From HNR sp040400085 (lineage in GTDB: Bacteria > Actinomycetota > Actinomycetes > Actinomycetales > Microbacteriaceae): a stretch of 64,000 nucleotides of DNA. The notes under the pieces were generated by a model. That model searched no databases and was not told the origin of the DNA. It saw only the letters and a list, made by a program, of their open reading frames with translations. Every line of letters starts with the position of its first letter. Within the stretch, counting starts at the first letter, position 1. The DNA is taken from contig JBBAQX010000022.1 in assembly GCA_040400085.1 (NCBI GenBank), forward strand, positions 6,578-70,577, given 5' to 3'. A program made the translations under genes and the position numbers. This document shows, one piece after another, positions 1 through 8,356 of the stretch.

Positions 1-62
1 GTATGCCCCCATGAACGCTATGCTCATAGCTGATGCACATACGTGCAGAATTGGAGGATATT

Positions 63-1031
63 TTGGCCATTTACCGCACGGAACGCACAGAAAAGATGCG
101 CACCGCGATCACAGCGGCCACTCTCTACTATCTTGAGAACCAAACGATGGAGGCGATTGCATCCGAGCTCAAGGTTTCACGATCATCCGTCTCTCGATTG
201 CTCACCTTTGCCAGGGAAACCGGCTTGGTCGAGATCTCCGTTCACTCACCCTTTGTCGCCCCTTCTCGCCTTGAGGAGGAAATCAACGAACGATTTGGAA
301 TCCGCGCCACGGTTGTGTCGGTGCCGGAGAATACCAACGAGACAGACCGCTTGGAGAGGGTGGCACTTGCTGCCGCCCGTTTACTATCAGAAATTGTAGA
401 TTCGAATATGTCGGTTGGCGTGGCCTGGGGAGCTACCGTCAGTGCGGTTGCTCGCAATCTCTCGCCCAACCCAACCAGGAACACCAGGATCATTCAGCTG
501 AATGGTGCCGCCAACTCACGGACAACCGGACTGCTTTACGTCAACGAGATCTTGCGCCGATTTGGTGAGGCCTTCACGGCTGACGTTCTGCAATTTCCTG
601 TCCCGGCATTCTTCGATAACCCCCGCACAAAAGAAGCGCTCTGGACTGAACGTAGCGTGAACCGCATCGTGGAAGAACAAAAGCACCTCGACGTAGCACT
701 GTTTAGCGTAGGCTCGCCGCGAGCCGCAGTGCCCAGCCACGTTTATAGCGGCGGTTACCTCGACCGCGACGACTTTCAGGCTCTGAACGCCCAGAACGTA
801 GTCGGTGACGTGCTCACGGTTTTTTATCGCGCGGATGGTACGTGGGAAGACATCCCCCTCAACGCACGAGCTTCGGGTCCCGGGCTTGATGTGCTTCGCT
901 CGATCCCCCGTCGCGTCTGCGTATGCTCAGGCCCGACAAAAATCCCTAGTCTTCGCGGGGCTATTACCGCACGGGTCGTTTCAGATCTCATCATCGACGA
1001 GGAGAGCGCGCGCGAACTCTTCAACGGGTAG
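63..1031 (+). CDS. SorC/DeoR-family sugar-binding transcriptional regulator
   Basis: Predicted cytoplasmic DNA-binding regulator of a sugar or polyol pathway. The N-terminus has a helix-turn-helix (MEAIASELKVSRSSVSRL) of the sort found in SorC/DeoR proteins. The remaining ~250 residues form the sugar-phosphate-binding domain, with an early GVAWGATVSAVA segment and RIIQLNGA. Length of about 322 residues is normal for the family. I chose the TTG at 63 because GGAGG at 53-57 stands five bases before it; an ATG at 33 in the same frame would put that Shine-Dalgarno inside the gene. The following gene is convergent, so no target is visible, and the left window edge hides any regulated neighbour. 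The effector sugar cannot be told from sequence. Confidence 0.85.
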   Translation: MAIYRTERTEKMRTAITAATLYYLENQTMEAIASELKVSRSSVSRLLTFARETGLVEISVHSPFVAPSRLEEEINERFGIRATVVSVPENTNETDRLERVALAAARLLSEIVDSNMSVGVAWGATVSAVARNLSPNPTRNTRIIQLNGAANSRTTGLLYVNEILRRFGEAFTADVLQFPVPAFFDNPRTKEALWTERSVNRIVEEQKHLDVALFSVGSPRAAVPSHVYSGGYLDRDDFQALNAQNVVGDVLTVFYRADGTWEDIPLNARASGPGLDVLRSIPRRVCVCSGPTKIPSLRGAITARVVSDLIIDEESARELFNG

Positions 1032-1040
1032 CCGCACACT

Positions 1041-2426
1041 TTAGCGGGGCGTAGTCGCCTCCACAATCGCAATCTCCCGAGTTGCCGTCTCGCGATCCTG
1101 CCGCAGGGCGTCGTCCTCTTCTTCCGCAACACCCTGCACGCCTATCGCTTTCGCAACCGGCCGACCGTCCCCCTCATAAGTAACAAGCAGGCGCGGACGA
1201 GAGTCCCTACGATAAGCAACTCGCAGGTCCTTGTAATACATCAGCCAGAAGAGAATAACCCCCGCGGCTAGAACGCCGGAAAGCCCGGCGACCCCCAGCG
1301 ACCACCTGGGACCCATTGTATCCGCGACCCAGCCTACGAACGGGGCACCAATCGGTGTTCCTCCGGCGAAAATCGCCATATACAGCGCCATAACTCTGCC
1401 ACGCATCACAGGCTCAGTTGTGGTCTGGACGTAGGCGTTAGCCGTTGTCATCAGGGTCATCGCAGATAGCCCAACAAAGATAAGCGCCGCAGCAAAGGTG
1501 AGATAGGTTGGCATCAGTGCGGCCAGGGTGCAAGTCAGACCGAACGCCGCTGCACCGCTGAGTACCATTCGCATTCTTGCGGTGCTCCGGCGCGCGGCCA
1601 GGAGCGCCCCAACGACTGACCCGATGGCCAGGATGGAACTGAGCAAACCAAACTCACCCGCGTCCTTCTGGAAGACGACCGTGGCCATCAACGCCGTGAA
1701 AATCGAAAAGTTAAATCCGAAGGTTCCCACGAGAAAAACCGTGATGAGAACGACAACAATGTCGGGTCTCCCCCAGACATAACGAAATCCCGCAACCAGC
1801 TGTCCTGGCGCCCTCGATGCTTTGGGCTGATCTTTCAGATAGGACTTTCGCAGCAAAAGCATCGCGCCCACAGTAACGGCAAATGTGACCGCGTTGATGA
1901 TGAATACCCATCCAGCACCCACCGCGACGGTCAGCAACCCCGCAGCCGCGGGGCCGATGAGCCGCGCAACGTTGAAAGATGCTGAGTTCAGAGCGACCGC
2001 ATTGGGAAGGTCACCGTGCCCCACAAGCTCACTCACGAAGGTCTGCCGCGCAGGGGCATCGATGGCGCTCACCACCCCGAGCCCGAAGGCAAAAAGATAC
2101 ACATGCCACAACTCGACGGCACCGGTGACCGTAATAATCCCCAGCCCACAGGCGAGAAGACCCATCAGCATCTGGGTGAGAATAAGCAGGCGCCTGCGAT
2201 TAAAGCGATCGGCAATCAGACCCGACCAGGGCATCAGCAGCAATTGCGGACCGAATTGGAGCGCCATTACTACTCCCATCGACGCTGCACTGTAATTAGT
2301 CAGTTGAGTAAGAACGATCCAGTCCTGGGCAGTGCGTTGCATCCACGTGCCAACATTGGATACCAGTGAACCCGCAAACCAGATGCGGTAATTCACGTTT
2401 TTGAGGGACCGAAACATTGCGCTCAA
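1041..2426 (-). CDS. MFS exporter (EntS/DHA3-like)
   Basis: Twelve-helix major facilitator superfamily protein of 461 residues, in the group that begins with an FRSLxxxNYRxWFAG segment followed by SNVGTWMQRTAQDW. The family exports drugs or siderophore-like compounds by proton antiport. The loop between helices 2 and 3 has GLIADRFNRRRLL, the MFS signature. The C-terminal ~60 residues are hydrophilic and acidic. The TTG start overlaps the stop codon of the upstream MarR gene by four bases (TTGA), so the two are translationally coupled. An ATG nine bases further in is the alternative start. The MarR partner suggests induction by a toxic ligand; the exported compound is unknown. Confidence 0.87.
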   Translation of the reverse strand: MSAMFRSLKNVNYRIWFAGSLVSNVGTWMQRTAQDWIVLTQLTNYSAASMGVVMALQFGPQLLLMPWSGLIADRFNRRRLLILTQMLMGLLACGLGIITVTGAVELWHVYLFAFGLGVVSAIDAPARQTFVSELVGHGDLPNAVALNSASFNVARLIGPAAAGLLTVAVGAGWVFIINAVTFAVTVGAMLLLRKSYLKDQPKASRAPGQLVAGFRYVWGRPDIVVVLITVFLVGTFGFNFSIFTALMATVVFQKDAGEFGLLSSILAIGSVVGALLAARRSTARMRMVLSGAAAFGLTCTLAALMPTYLTFAAALIFVGLSAMTLMTTANAYVQTTTEPVMRGRVMALYMAIFAGGTPIGAPFVGWVADTMGPRWSLGVAGLSGVLAAGVILFWLMYYKDLRVAYRRDSRPRLLVTYEGDGRPVAKAIGVQGVAEEEDDALRQDRETATREIAIVEATTPR

Positions 2427-2857
2427 CTGTCTGCAATCTCCGTCATAATGAGCGTTGCCTCCGCGAGGACCAACCGCTGCTGAGAGGTAAGACCAGCGAC
2501 TCTCTGAGTGATCCAGGCGTCCCTGCGTTCTCGTGTTCTTCGAATAAGCTCTGCGCCTTTTTCCGAAGCCGTCAGGATCACCTTGCGCCCGTCATTATCA
2601 GCCGCAGACCTCGCGACGAGACCGGCGGCAACCAATGAGTTGGCAGTTCGATTCATTGACGGCGCCGTAACCCGTTCGTGATCGGCAAGCTCGCCGAGGG
2701 AGAGCGGGCCGTGATGAGCGATTGCCCCCAGTGCTGAGAATTGACCGACGGTGAGTTCGTCTCGCGCACGCTGTTGGCGAACTCGCCTGGCTAGCCTGCC
2801 GTTCGCGACGCGAAAGTTGTGACCCAATAGGGAAATATCACTCGCGCTCTCATCCAT
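2423..2857 (-). CDS. MarR-family transcriptional regulator of the adjoining exporter
   Basis: 144-residue winged-helix protein. The DNA-binding core is LSLGELADHERVTAPSMNRT followed by the wing with DGRKVILT, both typical of MarR. It forms a two-gene operon with the MFS exporter and most likely represses it. A perfect TTAGC-ATA-GCTAA dyad at 2864-2876 lies on the predicted -10 box, which fits autorepression. The ATG at 2857 lacks a Shine-Dalgarno and sits eight bases after the -10 box, so the message may be leaderless. Ligand unknown. Confidence 0.87.
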   Translation of the reverse strand: MDESASDISLLGHNFRVANGRLARRVRQQRARDELTVGQFSALGAIAHHGPLSLGELADHERVTAPSMNRTANSLVAAGLVARSAADNDGRKVILTASEKGAELIRRTRERRDAWITQRVAGLTSQQRLVLAEATLIMTEIADS

Positions 2858-2894
2858 AATTGGTTAGCATAGCTAAGCAGTTCGTTAAGCGCAA
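2858..2894 (-). promoter_or_regulatory. MarR-MFS promoter with overlapping operator
   Basis: Reading the minus strand, TTGCGC at 2894-2889 and TATGCT at 2871-2866 are separated by 17 bases and form a reasonable sigma-70 promoter. The dyad TTAGC-ATA-GCTAA (2864-2876) covers the -10 box. The ATG of the MarR gene follows eight bases later, which would place transcription initiation at or next to the start codon. Repressor binding here would block polymerase directly. Confidence 0.55.
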
Positions 2895-3018
2895 TCTATA
2901 TTTTCCCCGCACACCAAAACACTCAGATCTCCCAGGTGACAAACCATGACACCAATAATTTGAAAATCTTGGGAATAACAACAACTAAACCTCCGTTGGA
3001 ATAGTATTGTGAAGCAGC

Positions 3019-3192
3019 AATGCTCCGGGGTCGGTGCGAATCCGAACCGGCGGTGATAGTCCGCGACCCGTGATCAGCGACGAAGAACTCAAGTCCCTTC
3101 AGAAATGATCCCGGTTGATTCGGTGAAATTCCGAGACCGACGGTGATGCTCTCGCACCAGCGAGAGTTAGTCCGGATGAGAGGAAGCATGCA
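3019..3192 (+). promoter_or_regulatory. FMN riboswitch (RFN element)
   Basis: The conserved blocks of the FMN aptamer occur in order: AATCCGAACCGGCGGTGATAG (here split as AATCCGAACC and GGCGGTGATAG), TCCGCGACCC, GATTCGGTGAAATTCCGAGA, CCGACGGTGATG and AGTCCGGATGAGAGGAAGCA. TGCT near 3021 pairs with AGCA near 3187 to close P1. A variable hairpin with a seven-base stem (CTCTCGC/GCGAGAG) is inserted before the AGTCCGGATG block. The element stands ~60 nt before ribD. A hairpin follows (about 3190-3217) without a U-run, so control is more likely at translation than by termination; that part is inference. Confidence 0.95.
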
Positions 3193-3252
3193 CGCAAGCT
3201 TTGGCGAGCGTGTGCGTCAATCCCGGGCACCCAATTGTGAGAGACCGGACAC

Positions 3253-4308
3253 ATGAAAAACGCCACGCACAAGACACCCTCCCCGACCATCACTGCGGCC
3301 ATGATTCGCGCGCTTGAGCTAGCAGCCCGCGGTCCGTCCTCGAACGCGAACCCTCAGGTTGGATGCGTCATCCTCGACAACAACGGAAAAATAGTTGCAG
3401 AGGGATGGCACGAAGGCTCCGGAACGCCACACGCCGAAGTGATGGCTCTCAACAACCTTCCACACGAACTAGCCGAGAACGCCTCCGATTTGACAGCAGT
3501 AGTGACGCTCGAGCCGTGCAACCACACCGGCAAAACAGGACCCTGTTCCCTCGCACTGATCGAGGCCGGTATCGGGGCCGTCCGCTACGCAGTTTCCGAC
3601 CCGGGAGAACAATCGAGCGGTGGCGCAGAAAGACTCCTAGCCGCTGGGGTAGACCTAAACGGCGGAATCCTCGAAGAGAAGGTTCGGGAGTTCATGCGCC
3701 CCTGGCTCACGGTCGAAAAAACGGGGTTACCCTATGTGACGCTGAAGTGGGCCTCAAGCCTGGATGGACGCGCAGCTGCCGCGGACGGTACGAGCAAGTG
3801 GATAACGGGAGCCGAGGCACGTGCCGACGTGCACGAGAAACGAAGCCAGGCATCCGCAATTGTTGCTGGCACAGGAACGGTCCTCGCCGACGACCCATCG
3901 CTCACCGCCAGGCGCACGGACGGAAGCTTATACGACAGCCAGCCAGTACCCGTTGTGATCGGCACCAGAGAAGTACCAGCAGGAGCCGCAATTAGGCACC
4001 ACCCCAAGCAGATGCTCTCCTACGACGGAAGCGACCTCGAATCTGCGCTCAAGGACATGCTCAGCAGAGGAATCCGCTCGGTTTACATCGAAGGAGGCCC
4101 TACCCTCGCGAGCGCGTTTATCAGAGCTGGGCTGGTGAACGAGGTCAACACGTATATTGCACCGGTGATCTTGGGCGGCGACCGCCTTGCGATAACCGAT
4201 GCCGGGGTAGTCACGATAACGCAGGGACACCGCCTCACCCCCGTAAGTATCACACCGCTTGGCAACGATGTTCGTATCGTTGCTCTCTATGAGAAGGAGA
4301 ACAATTAA
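3253..4308 (+). CDS. ribD: Bifunctional riboflavin deaminase/reductase RibD
   Basis: Catalyses two successive steps of riboflavin synthesis: deamination of the pyrimidine from GTP cyclohydrolase II, then NADPH-dependent reduction of its ribose chain. The N-terminal deaminase domain (about 10-150) has the zinc ligands in HAEVMAL and PCNHTGKTGPCS. The C-terminal reductase domain (about 160-350) starts with LPYVTLKWASSLDGR and contains SVYIEGGPTLASAF. 351 residues is normal for the fused enzyme. It is the first gene after the FMN riboswitch, so it should be switched off by FMN. Its TAA stop touches the GTG start of ribE. Confidence 0.96.
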   Translation: MKNATHKTPSPTITAAMIRALELAARGPSSNANPQVGCVILDNNGKIVAEGWHEGSGTPHAEVMALNNLPHELAENASDLTAVVTLEPCNHTGKTGPCSLALIEAGIGAVRYAVSDPGEQSSGGAERLLAAGVDLNGGILEEKVREFMRPWLTVEKTGLPYVTLKWASSLDGRAAAADGTSKWITGAEARADVHEKRSQASAIVAGTGTVLADDPSLTARRTDGSLYDSQPVPVVIGTREVPAGAAIRHHPKQMLSYDGSDLESALKDMLSRGIRSVYIEGGPTLASAFIRAGLVNEVNTYIAPVILGGDRLAITDAGVVTITQGHRLTPVSITPLGNDVRIVALYEKENN

Positions 4309-4989
4309 GTGTTTACAGGACTCATCGAAGAAAAAGGAATCATCCTCGCAACCGAACGAGTCGGGGATTCGCTCAGGCTCACAGTTCAGGGATCGCAGGC
4401 TCTACTCGGTGCCAAGCACGGAGACTCAATAGCGGTGAGCGGTGTCTGCCTGACCGCCATCGAATTCACCGACACCCAGTTTACCGCTGACGTCATGGCC
4501 CAAACCCTCGCAATGAGTACGATGGGCACCCTCACTAGCGGCACCCCCGTCAACCTGGAACGCGCGGCCGAGCTCGGCGACCGATTAGGCGGCCACATCG
4601 TGCAGGGCCATGTTGACGGAACGGCACAGGTTTTATCGATCACAGAGGCCGATTCGTGGCGAGTAGTTCGATTTTCGCTAGCGGATGCTCTCGCTCCCCT
4701 CGTCGTAGATAAGGGCTCGATCACGGTCGACGGCATTTCGCTCACCGTGAGCGCCGTCTCCCCCGTTCCCCAGACCGAGACCGAGACACACAGCCAATGG
4801 TTCGAGGTTTCGCTTATCCCTGAAACGCTTAAAGCCACCACGCTTGGCCTCAAGGTCGTCGGCGATCGCGTCAATATCGAGACCGATATCCTTGCTCGCC
4901 ACATTGTGCGGGCTTCCGCTTTCTCCCAGAGCGCTTCGCGCTTATCCTCAGCGGTCTCAACCGATTCAGACTCACAGAAAGATTCGTAA
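4309..4989 (+). CDS. ribE: Riboflavin synthase alpha chain
   Basis: Dismutates two molecules of 6,7-dimethyl-8-ribityllumazine to riboflavin and the pyrimidine precursor. The protein begins with the diagnostic MFTGLIEEKG and has the two lumazine-binding repeats; the second begins near GDRLGGHIVQGHVDG. SVSGVCLTA in repeat one and SITVDGISLTV in repeat two are the matching ligand-binding segments. At 226 residues it is slightly longer than usual because of a Ser-rich C-terminal tail of about 20 residues. GTG start, directly after the ribD stop, with AAGGAGA upstream at the end of ribD. The gene is also named ribC in some species. Confidence 0.95.
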   Translation: MFTGLIEEKGIILATERVGDSLRLTVQGSQALLGAKHGDSIAVSGVCLTAIEFTDTQFTADVMAQTLAMSTMGTLTSGTPVNLERAAELGDRLGGHIVQGHVDGTAQVLSITEADSWRVVRFSLADALAPLVVDKGSITVDGISLTVSAVSPVPQTETETHSQWFEVSLIPETLKATTLGLKVVGDRVNIETDILARHIVRASAFSQSASRLSSAVSTDSDSQKDS

Positions 4990-4991
4990 TC

Positions 4992-6242
4992 ATGTCACTC
5001 TCAACAATCGAAGAGGCACTTGAAGCGCTCCGAGCCGGACGCCCCGTGATCGTTGCCGACGACGAAAACCGAGAAAACGAAGGCGATGTTATTCTTTCGG
5101 CCGAACTCGCAACCCAGGAATGGGTCGCCTGGACAGTCAGGCATTCCTCCGGCTTCATCTGCGCCCCGATGACGCACGAAATCGCCGATCGGCTTGAACT
5201 TCCCATGATGGTCGAGAAAAATCAGGATGATAGGGGAACCGCATACACCGTGACAGTTGATGCGGCCGACAGGGTAAGCACGGGTATTAGCGCAACCGAT
5301 AGGGCATACACGCTTAACGTGCTCGCCGATCCAAGCTCAACCCCGAGCAGCCTGAACCGGCCCGGACACGTTGTGCCCCTGCGTGCGGTTGATGGCGGAG
5401 TACGCGAGCGCAACGGACACACCGAGGCAGCAGTGGAACTCATGCAGCTTGCAGGCCTTACCCCGGTGGCCGGAATCTGCGAGATAGTCGAGGATGGCGG
5501 CGAGATGATGCGCATGCCCGGACTACTCGAACTCGGACGACGCGATGGTGTACCGGTGATCACCATCGAACAGCTCGTTCGCTACCTGCGAGAAAGAGAC
5601 GGTGAAACCGAACCGGTTTCATCGACAGAGGCGTCACGCCGCGTGAGCGTCCGGGCGGAAACGACCGTCCCGACGAAACACGGCTCGTTACGCATGCGCG
5701 CGTACCGTGACCGTCAGACGGGTATCGACCATATCGCAATCATCTCTGGGGAATCCGTACCAAACAACTCCGTGGTTCGCATTCACTCGGAATGCCTCAC
5801 GGGCGAAGCTTTCGGCTCGCTCAAGTGCGAATGCGGTCCCCAGCTGGATGCAGCGCTCGACTACATCGCCCAAAACGGCGGGGTGGTACTTTACTTGCGC
5901 GGCCAAGAGGGCCGCGGGATCGGCCTTGCGAACAAGCTTCGCGCATACAGCCTCCAGGAACAGGGTCTCGACACACTGGACGCAAACCTCGCCCTCGGGT
6001 TCCCTGGTGACGCTCGGGATTATGGAGGTGCCGCTGATATGCTCCGCGACCTGGGACTCACGGAGGTGCGCCTCCTGAGCAATAATCCAGACAAGGCAGC
6101 CCAACTCGACAATCACGGAATCACCGTGACAGAGCTGGTTCCTCTTATCGTTGGAATCGCCGCCGAAAACGACGGATATCTGCAGGCAAAACGCGACCGG
6201 ATGGGCCATAAGCTTCCCACCGGCTCGCTTCTCGCCGAGTAA
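4992..6242 (+). CDS. ribBA: DHBP synthase/GTP cyclohydrolase II (RibBA)
   Basis: Makes both starting materials of riboflavin. The N-terminal half (about 1-205) is 3,4-dihydroxy-2-butanone-4-phosphate synthase, with DDENRENEGDVI for metal and substrate binding and the RPGHVVPLRA...GHTEA block. The C-terminal half (about 215-410) is GTP cyclohydrolase II, with zinc cysteines in SECLTGEAFGSLKCECG and the catalytic LRGQEGRGIGL segment. All key residues are present, so both activities are expected. 416 residues is standard. Two bases separate it from ribE. Confidence 0.96.
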   Translation: MSLSTIEEALEALRAGRPVIVADDENRENEGDVILSAELATQEWVAWTVRHSSGFICAPMTHEIADRLELPMMVEKNQDDRGTAYTVTVDAADRVSTGISATDRAYTLNVLADPSSTPSSLNRPGHVVPLRAVDGGVRERNGHTEAAVELMQLAGLTPVAGICEIVEDGGEMMRMPGLLELGRRDGVPVITIEQLVRYLRERDGETEPVSSTEASRRVSVRAETTVPTKHGSLRMRAYRDRQTGIDHIAIISGESVPNNSVVRIHSECLTGEAFGSLKCECGPQLDAALDYIAQNGGVVLYLRGQEGRGIGLANKLRAYSLQEQGLDTLDANLALGFPGDARDYGGAADMLRDLGLTEVRLLSNNPDKAAQLDNHGITVTELVPLIVGIAAENDGYLQAKRDRMGHKLPTGSLLAE

Positions 6243-6289
6243 TTTCCAAACCGTATAAACTATTTGCACACGACGAAAGGACGCCAGCT

Positions 6290-6760
6290 ATGAGTGGCGA
6301 AGGAATACCAACTATTGATGTAGATGCAACGGGCGTGCACGTCGCCATCGTTGCGGGCAGCTGGCACGACGAGATCACCAACGGTCTCATCGCAGGCGCC
6401 GAACGGGCGCTCACCCGCACCGGGGCAACATACGACATCATCCGGGTATCGGGCAGCTTCGAGCTACCACTGGTGTGCAAGGCCGCGCTAGAGGGAAGCT
6501 ACGATGCCGCCGTTGCGCTCGGCGTCATCATCCGCGGAGGAACTCCCCACTTTGAGTTCGTGTCTGATGCGGCAACGAGCGGGCTTAACCGTGTTGCGCT
6601 CGATACGGGCAAACCGGTAGGTTTCGGAGTTCTCACACTGGACGATGAACAGCAGGGGCTCGATCGCGCCGGGCTCGAAGGATCTAAAGAAGACAAGGGA
6701 GAGGAAGCCTCTGTAGCCGCCGTAAGCGCGGCAGTCACCCTCCGCCAGCTCCGCAGCTAA
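6290..6760 (+). CDS. ribH: Lumazine synthase (riboflavin synthase beta chain)
   Basis: Condenses the ribitylamino-pyrimidine with 3,4-dihydroxy-2-butanone 4-phosphate to lumazine; normally forms a 60-mer shell or pentamers. The sequence shows VAIVAGSWHDEIT, the substrate-binding GSFELP, ALGVIIRGGTPHFEFV with the catalytic histidine, and GVLTLDDEQQGLDRAG with the conserved phosphate-binding arginine. 156 residues is normal. It follows ribBA by 47 bases, with AAAGGA ahead of the ATG, and completes the pathway from GTP and ribulose-5-phosphate except for the phosphatase step. Confidence 0.96.
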   Translation: MSGEGIPTIDVDATGVHVAIVAGSWHDEITNGLIAGAERALTRTGATYDIIRVSGSFELPLVCKAALEGSYDAAVALGVIIRGGTPHFEFVSDAATSGLNRVALDTGKPVGFGVLTLDDEQQGLDRAGLEGSKEDKGEEASVAAVSAAVTLRQLRS

Positions 6761-6808
6761 GAGCCCGAGCGACCCCACCCCTGAACAAAACAAACCCAAC
6801 GGAGCCCA

Positions 6809-8245
6809 ATGTCATCCCCCGTTTCAGCCGAAACAATACCATCGAAGCAGAAGAACACGACGAGTCGCGTCGTCCTCGCAAGCCTGATCGGAACGGCGAT
6901 CGAGTTTTACGATTTTTACGTCTACGCGACCGCTGCGGTGCTGGTCTTTCCAGCACTCTTCTTCGCAAACACCGATGACCCTACGGTGGCACTCTTGAGC
7001 TCCTTCGCCGTCTTTGGGGTCGCCTTCATCGCACGCCCCGTCGGCGCACTCATCTTCGGGCACTTTGGAGATAAATACGGACGCAAGGTCACACTGGTCA
7101 CTTCTCTGCTCACGATGGGAATCTCGACCTTTGTTATTGGGCTACTCCCTACGTTTGAGGCAATCGGGTATTGGGCGCCCGCGTTCCTGGTGCTGATGCG
7201 CTTCGGCCAGGGCCTCGGCCTCGGCGGAGAATGGTCGGGAGCTGTGCTTGTCGCCACCGAAAACGCGCCGAAAGGCAAACGAGCTTTTTGGGGCACTTTC
7301 CCCCAGCTGGGCGCGCCGATCGGATTCATCATCGCGAACGGCGTTTTCCTCACCATCAACTGGCTGTTGCCCCACCCGGAAAACCCTGCACTCGCCTCCG
7401 AAGCGTTCCTCGCGTGGGGATGGCGCATACCGTTCCTGTTGTCTGCAGTCATGGTGGTTGTGGGGCTCTGGGTTCGCCTCAGCCTCGTAGAGAGCGACTC
7501 ATTTACCCGCGTGGTAAAGGAGGGTGCCGTACGGAAGATGCCACTCGCATCCGTCTTTAAATCGAGTTGGCGCAACCTGATCATCGGCACATTCGTGATG
7601 ATTGCTACCTATTCGCTGTTCTACCTCATGACAACATTCACGCTGTCGTTCGGTACAAAGCCGACCGCGGCCCAGGCGGAGGCCGCGGGAAACCCCGCGT
7701 TCACTGGAGCGGATACCTGGATCGGTGGTCTCGGATTTGGTCGTAACGATTTCATCATCATGATGATTATCGGCGTAGTCTTCTTCGGAATCTTTACTCT
7801 TATCTCTGGCCCGCTCGCCGATATGGTTGGGCGACGCAAACTGTTGATCTGGGTTACCCTTGCGATCATCATCTTCGGATTGCTCTTCGTCGTTTTCCTC
7901 GGCGGAGATCCGGACGCGAACCCACGTTTCGTTGGTGCGATGGTGATGGCGTTCCTCGTGATCGGCTTCACACTGATGGGTATGACGTTTGGCCCGATGG
8001 GAGCGCTCCTTCCTGAGCTGTTCCCGGCCAATGTTCGCTATACCGGATCCGCTTTTGCCTACAACATGGCAAGTATTCTCGGCGCGGCGGTTGCCCCGTT
8101 CATCGCCGTGTGGCTCTGGGAGGTAGGCGGCGGAAATCCCTGGCTGGTGGGTGTTTATCTGTCCGCAATGGGCGTGCTCACGCTGATCGCGCTCATCGTT
8201 TCCAAGGAAACGAAAGACTCCGATTACGAGGGCAATATTCAATAG
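6809..8245 (+). CDS. MFS transporter, metabolite:H+ symporter (MHS) group
   Basis: 478-residue twelve-helix membrane protein. LIGTAIEFYDFYVYATAA at the start is the mark of the MHS group (shikimate, proline/betaine, dicarboxylate symporters). GHFGDKYGRK in the first cytoplasmic loop and RFGQGLGLGGEWSGAVLVATE are family signatures, and PLADMVGRRKLL is the matching second-half motif. It begins 48 bases after ribH with ACGGAG ahead of the ATG and may be read through from the riboflavin operon. A role in riboflavin transport is not suggested by the family; the substrate is unknown. Confidence 0.88.
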   Translation: MSSPVSAETIPSKQKNTTSRVVLASLIGTAIEFYDFYVYATAAVLVFPALFFANTDDPTVALLSSFAVFGVAFIARPVGALIFGHFGDKYGRKVTLVTSLLTMGISTFVIGLLPTFEAIGYWAPAFLVLMRFGQGLGLGGEWSGAVLVATENAPKGKRAFWGTFPQLGAPIGFIIANGVFLTINWLLPHPENPALASEAFLAWGWRIPFLLSAVMVVVGLWVRLSLVESDSFTRVVKEGAVRKMPLASVFKSSWRNLIIGTFVMIATYSLFYLMTTFTLSFGTKPTAAQAEAAGNPAFTGADTWIGGLGFGRNDFIIMMIIGVVFFGIFTLISGPLADMVGRRKLLIWVTLAIIIFGLLFVVFLGGDPDANPRFVGAMVMAFLVIGFTLMGMTFGPMGALLPELFPANVRYTGSAFAYNMASILGAAVAPFIAVWLWEVGGGNPWLVGVYLSAMGVLTLIALIVSKETKDSDYEGNIQ

Positions 8246-8356
8246 CTATGCGGGAATACTGCTCGGAGTGAGCCGCCAGGTTCCGCATAGGAATATGCAC
8301 GAGAATAGATGCAATACGCCTCAACAGACTCGCATGGCCCCCACCAGAAAGAAACC

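Noticed and set aside
2923..3189. Minus-strand frame of 88 codons over the riboswitch
   Set aside because: It lies on conserved RNA structure and has no protein features.
3019..3192. Two FMN aptamers in tandem
   Set aside because: The two CGGTG-containing halves are the successive arms of one RFN element; each conserved block occurs once.
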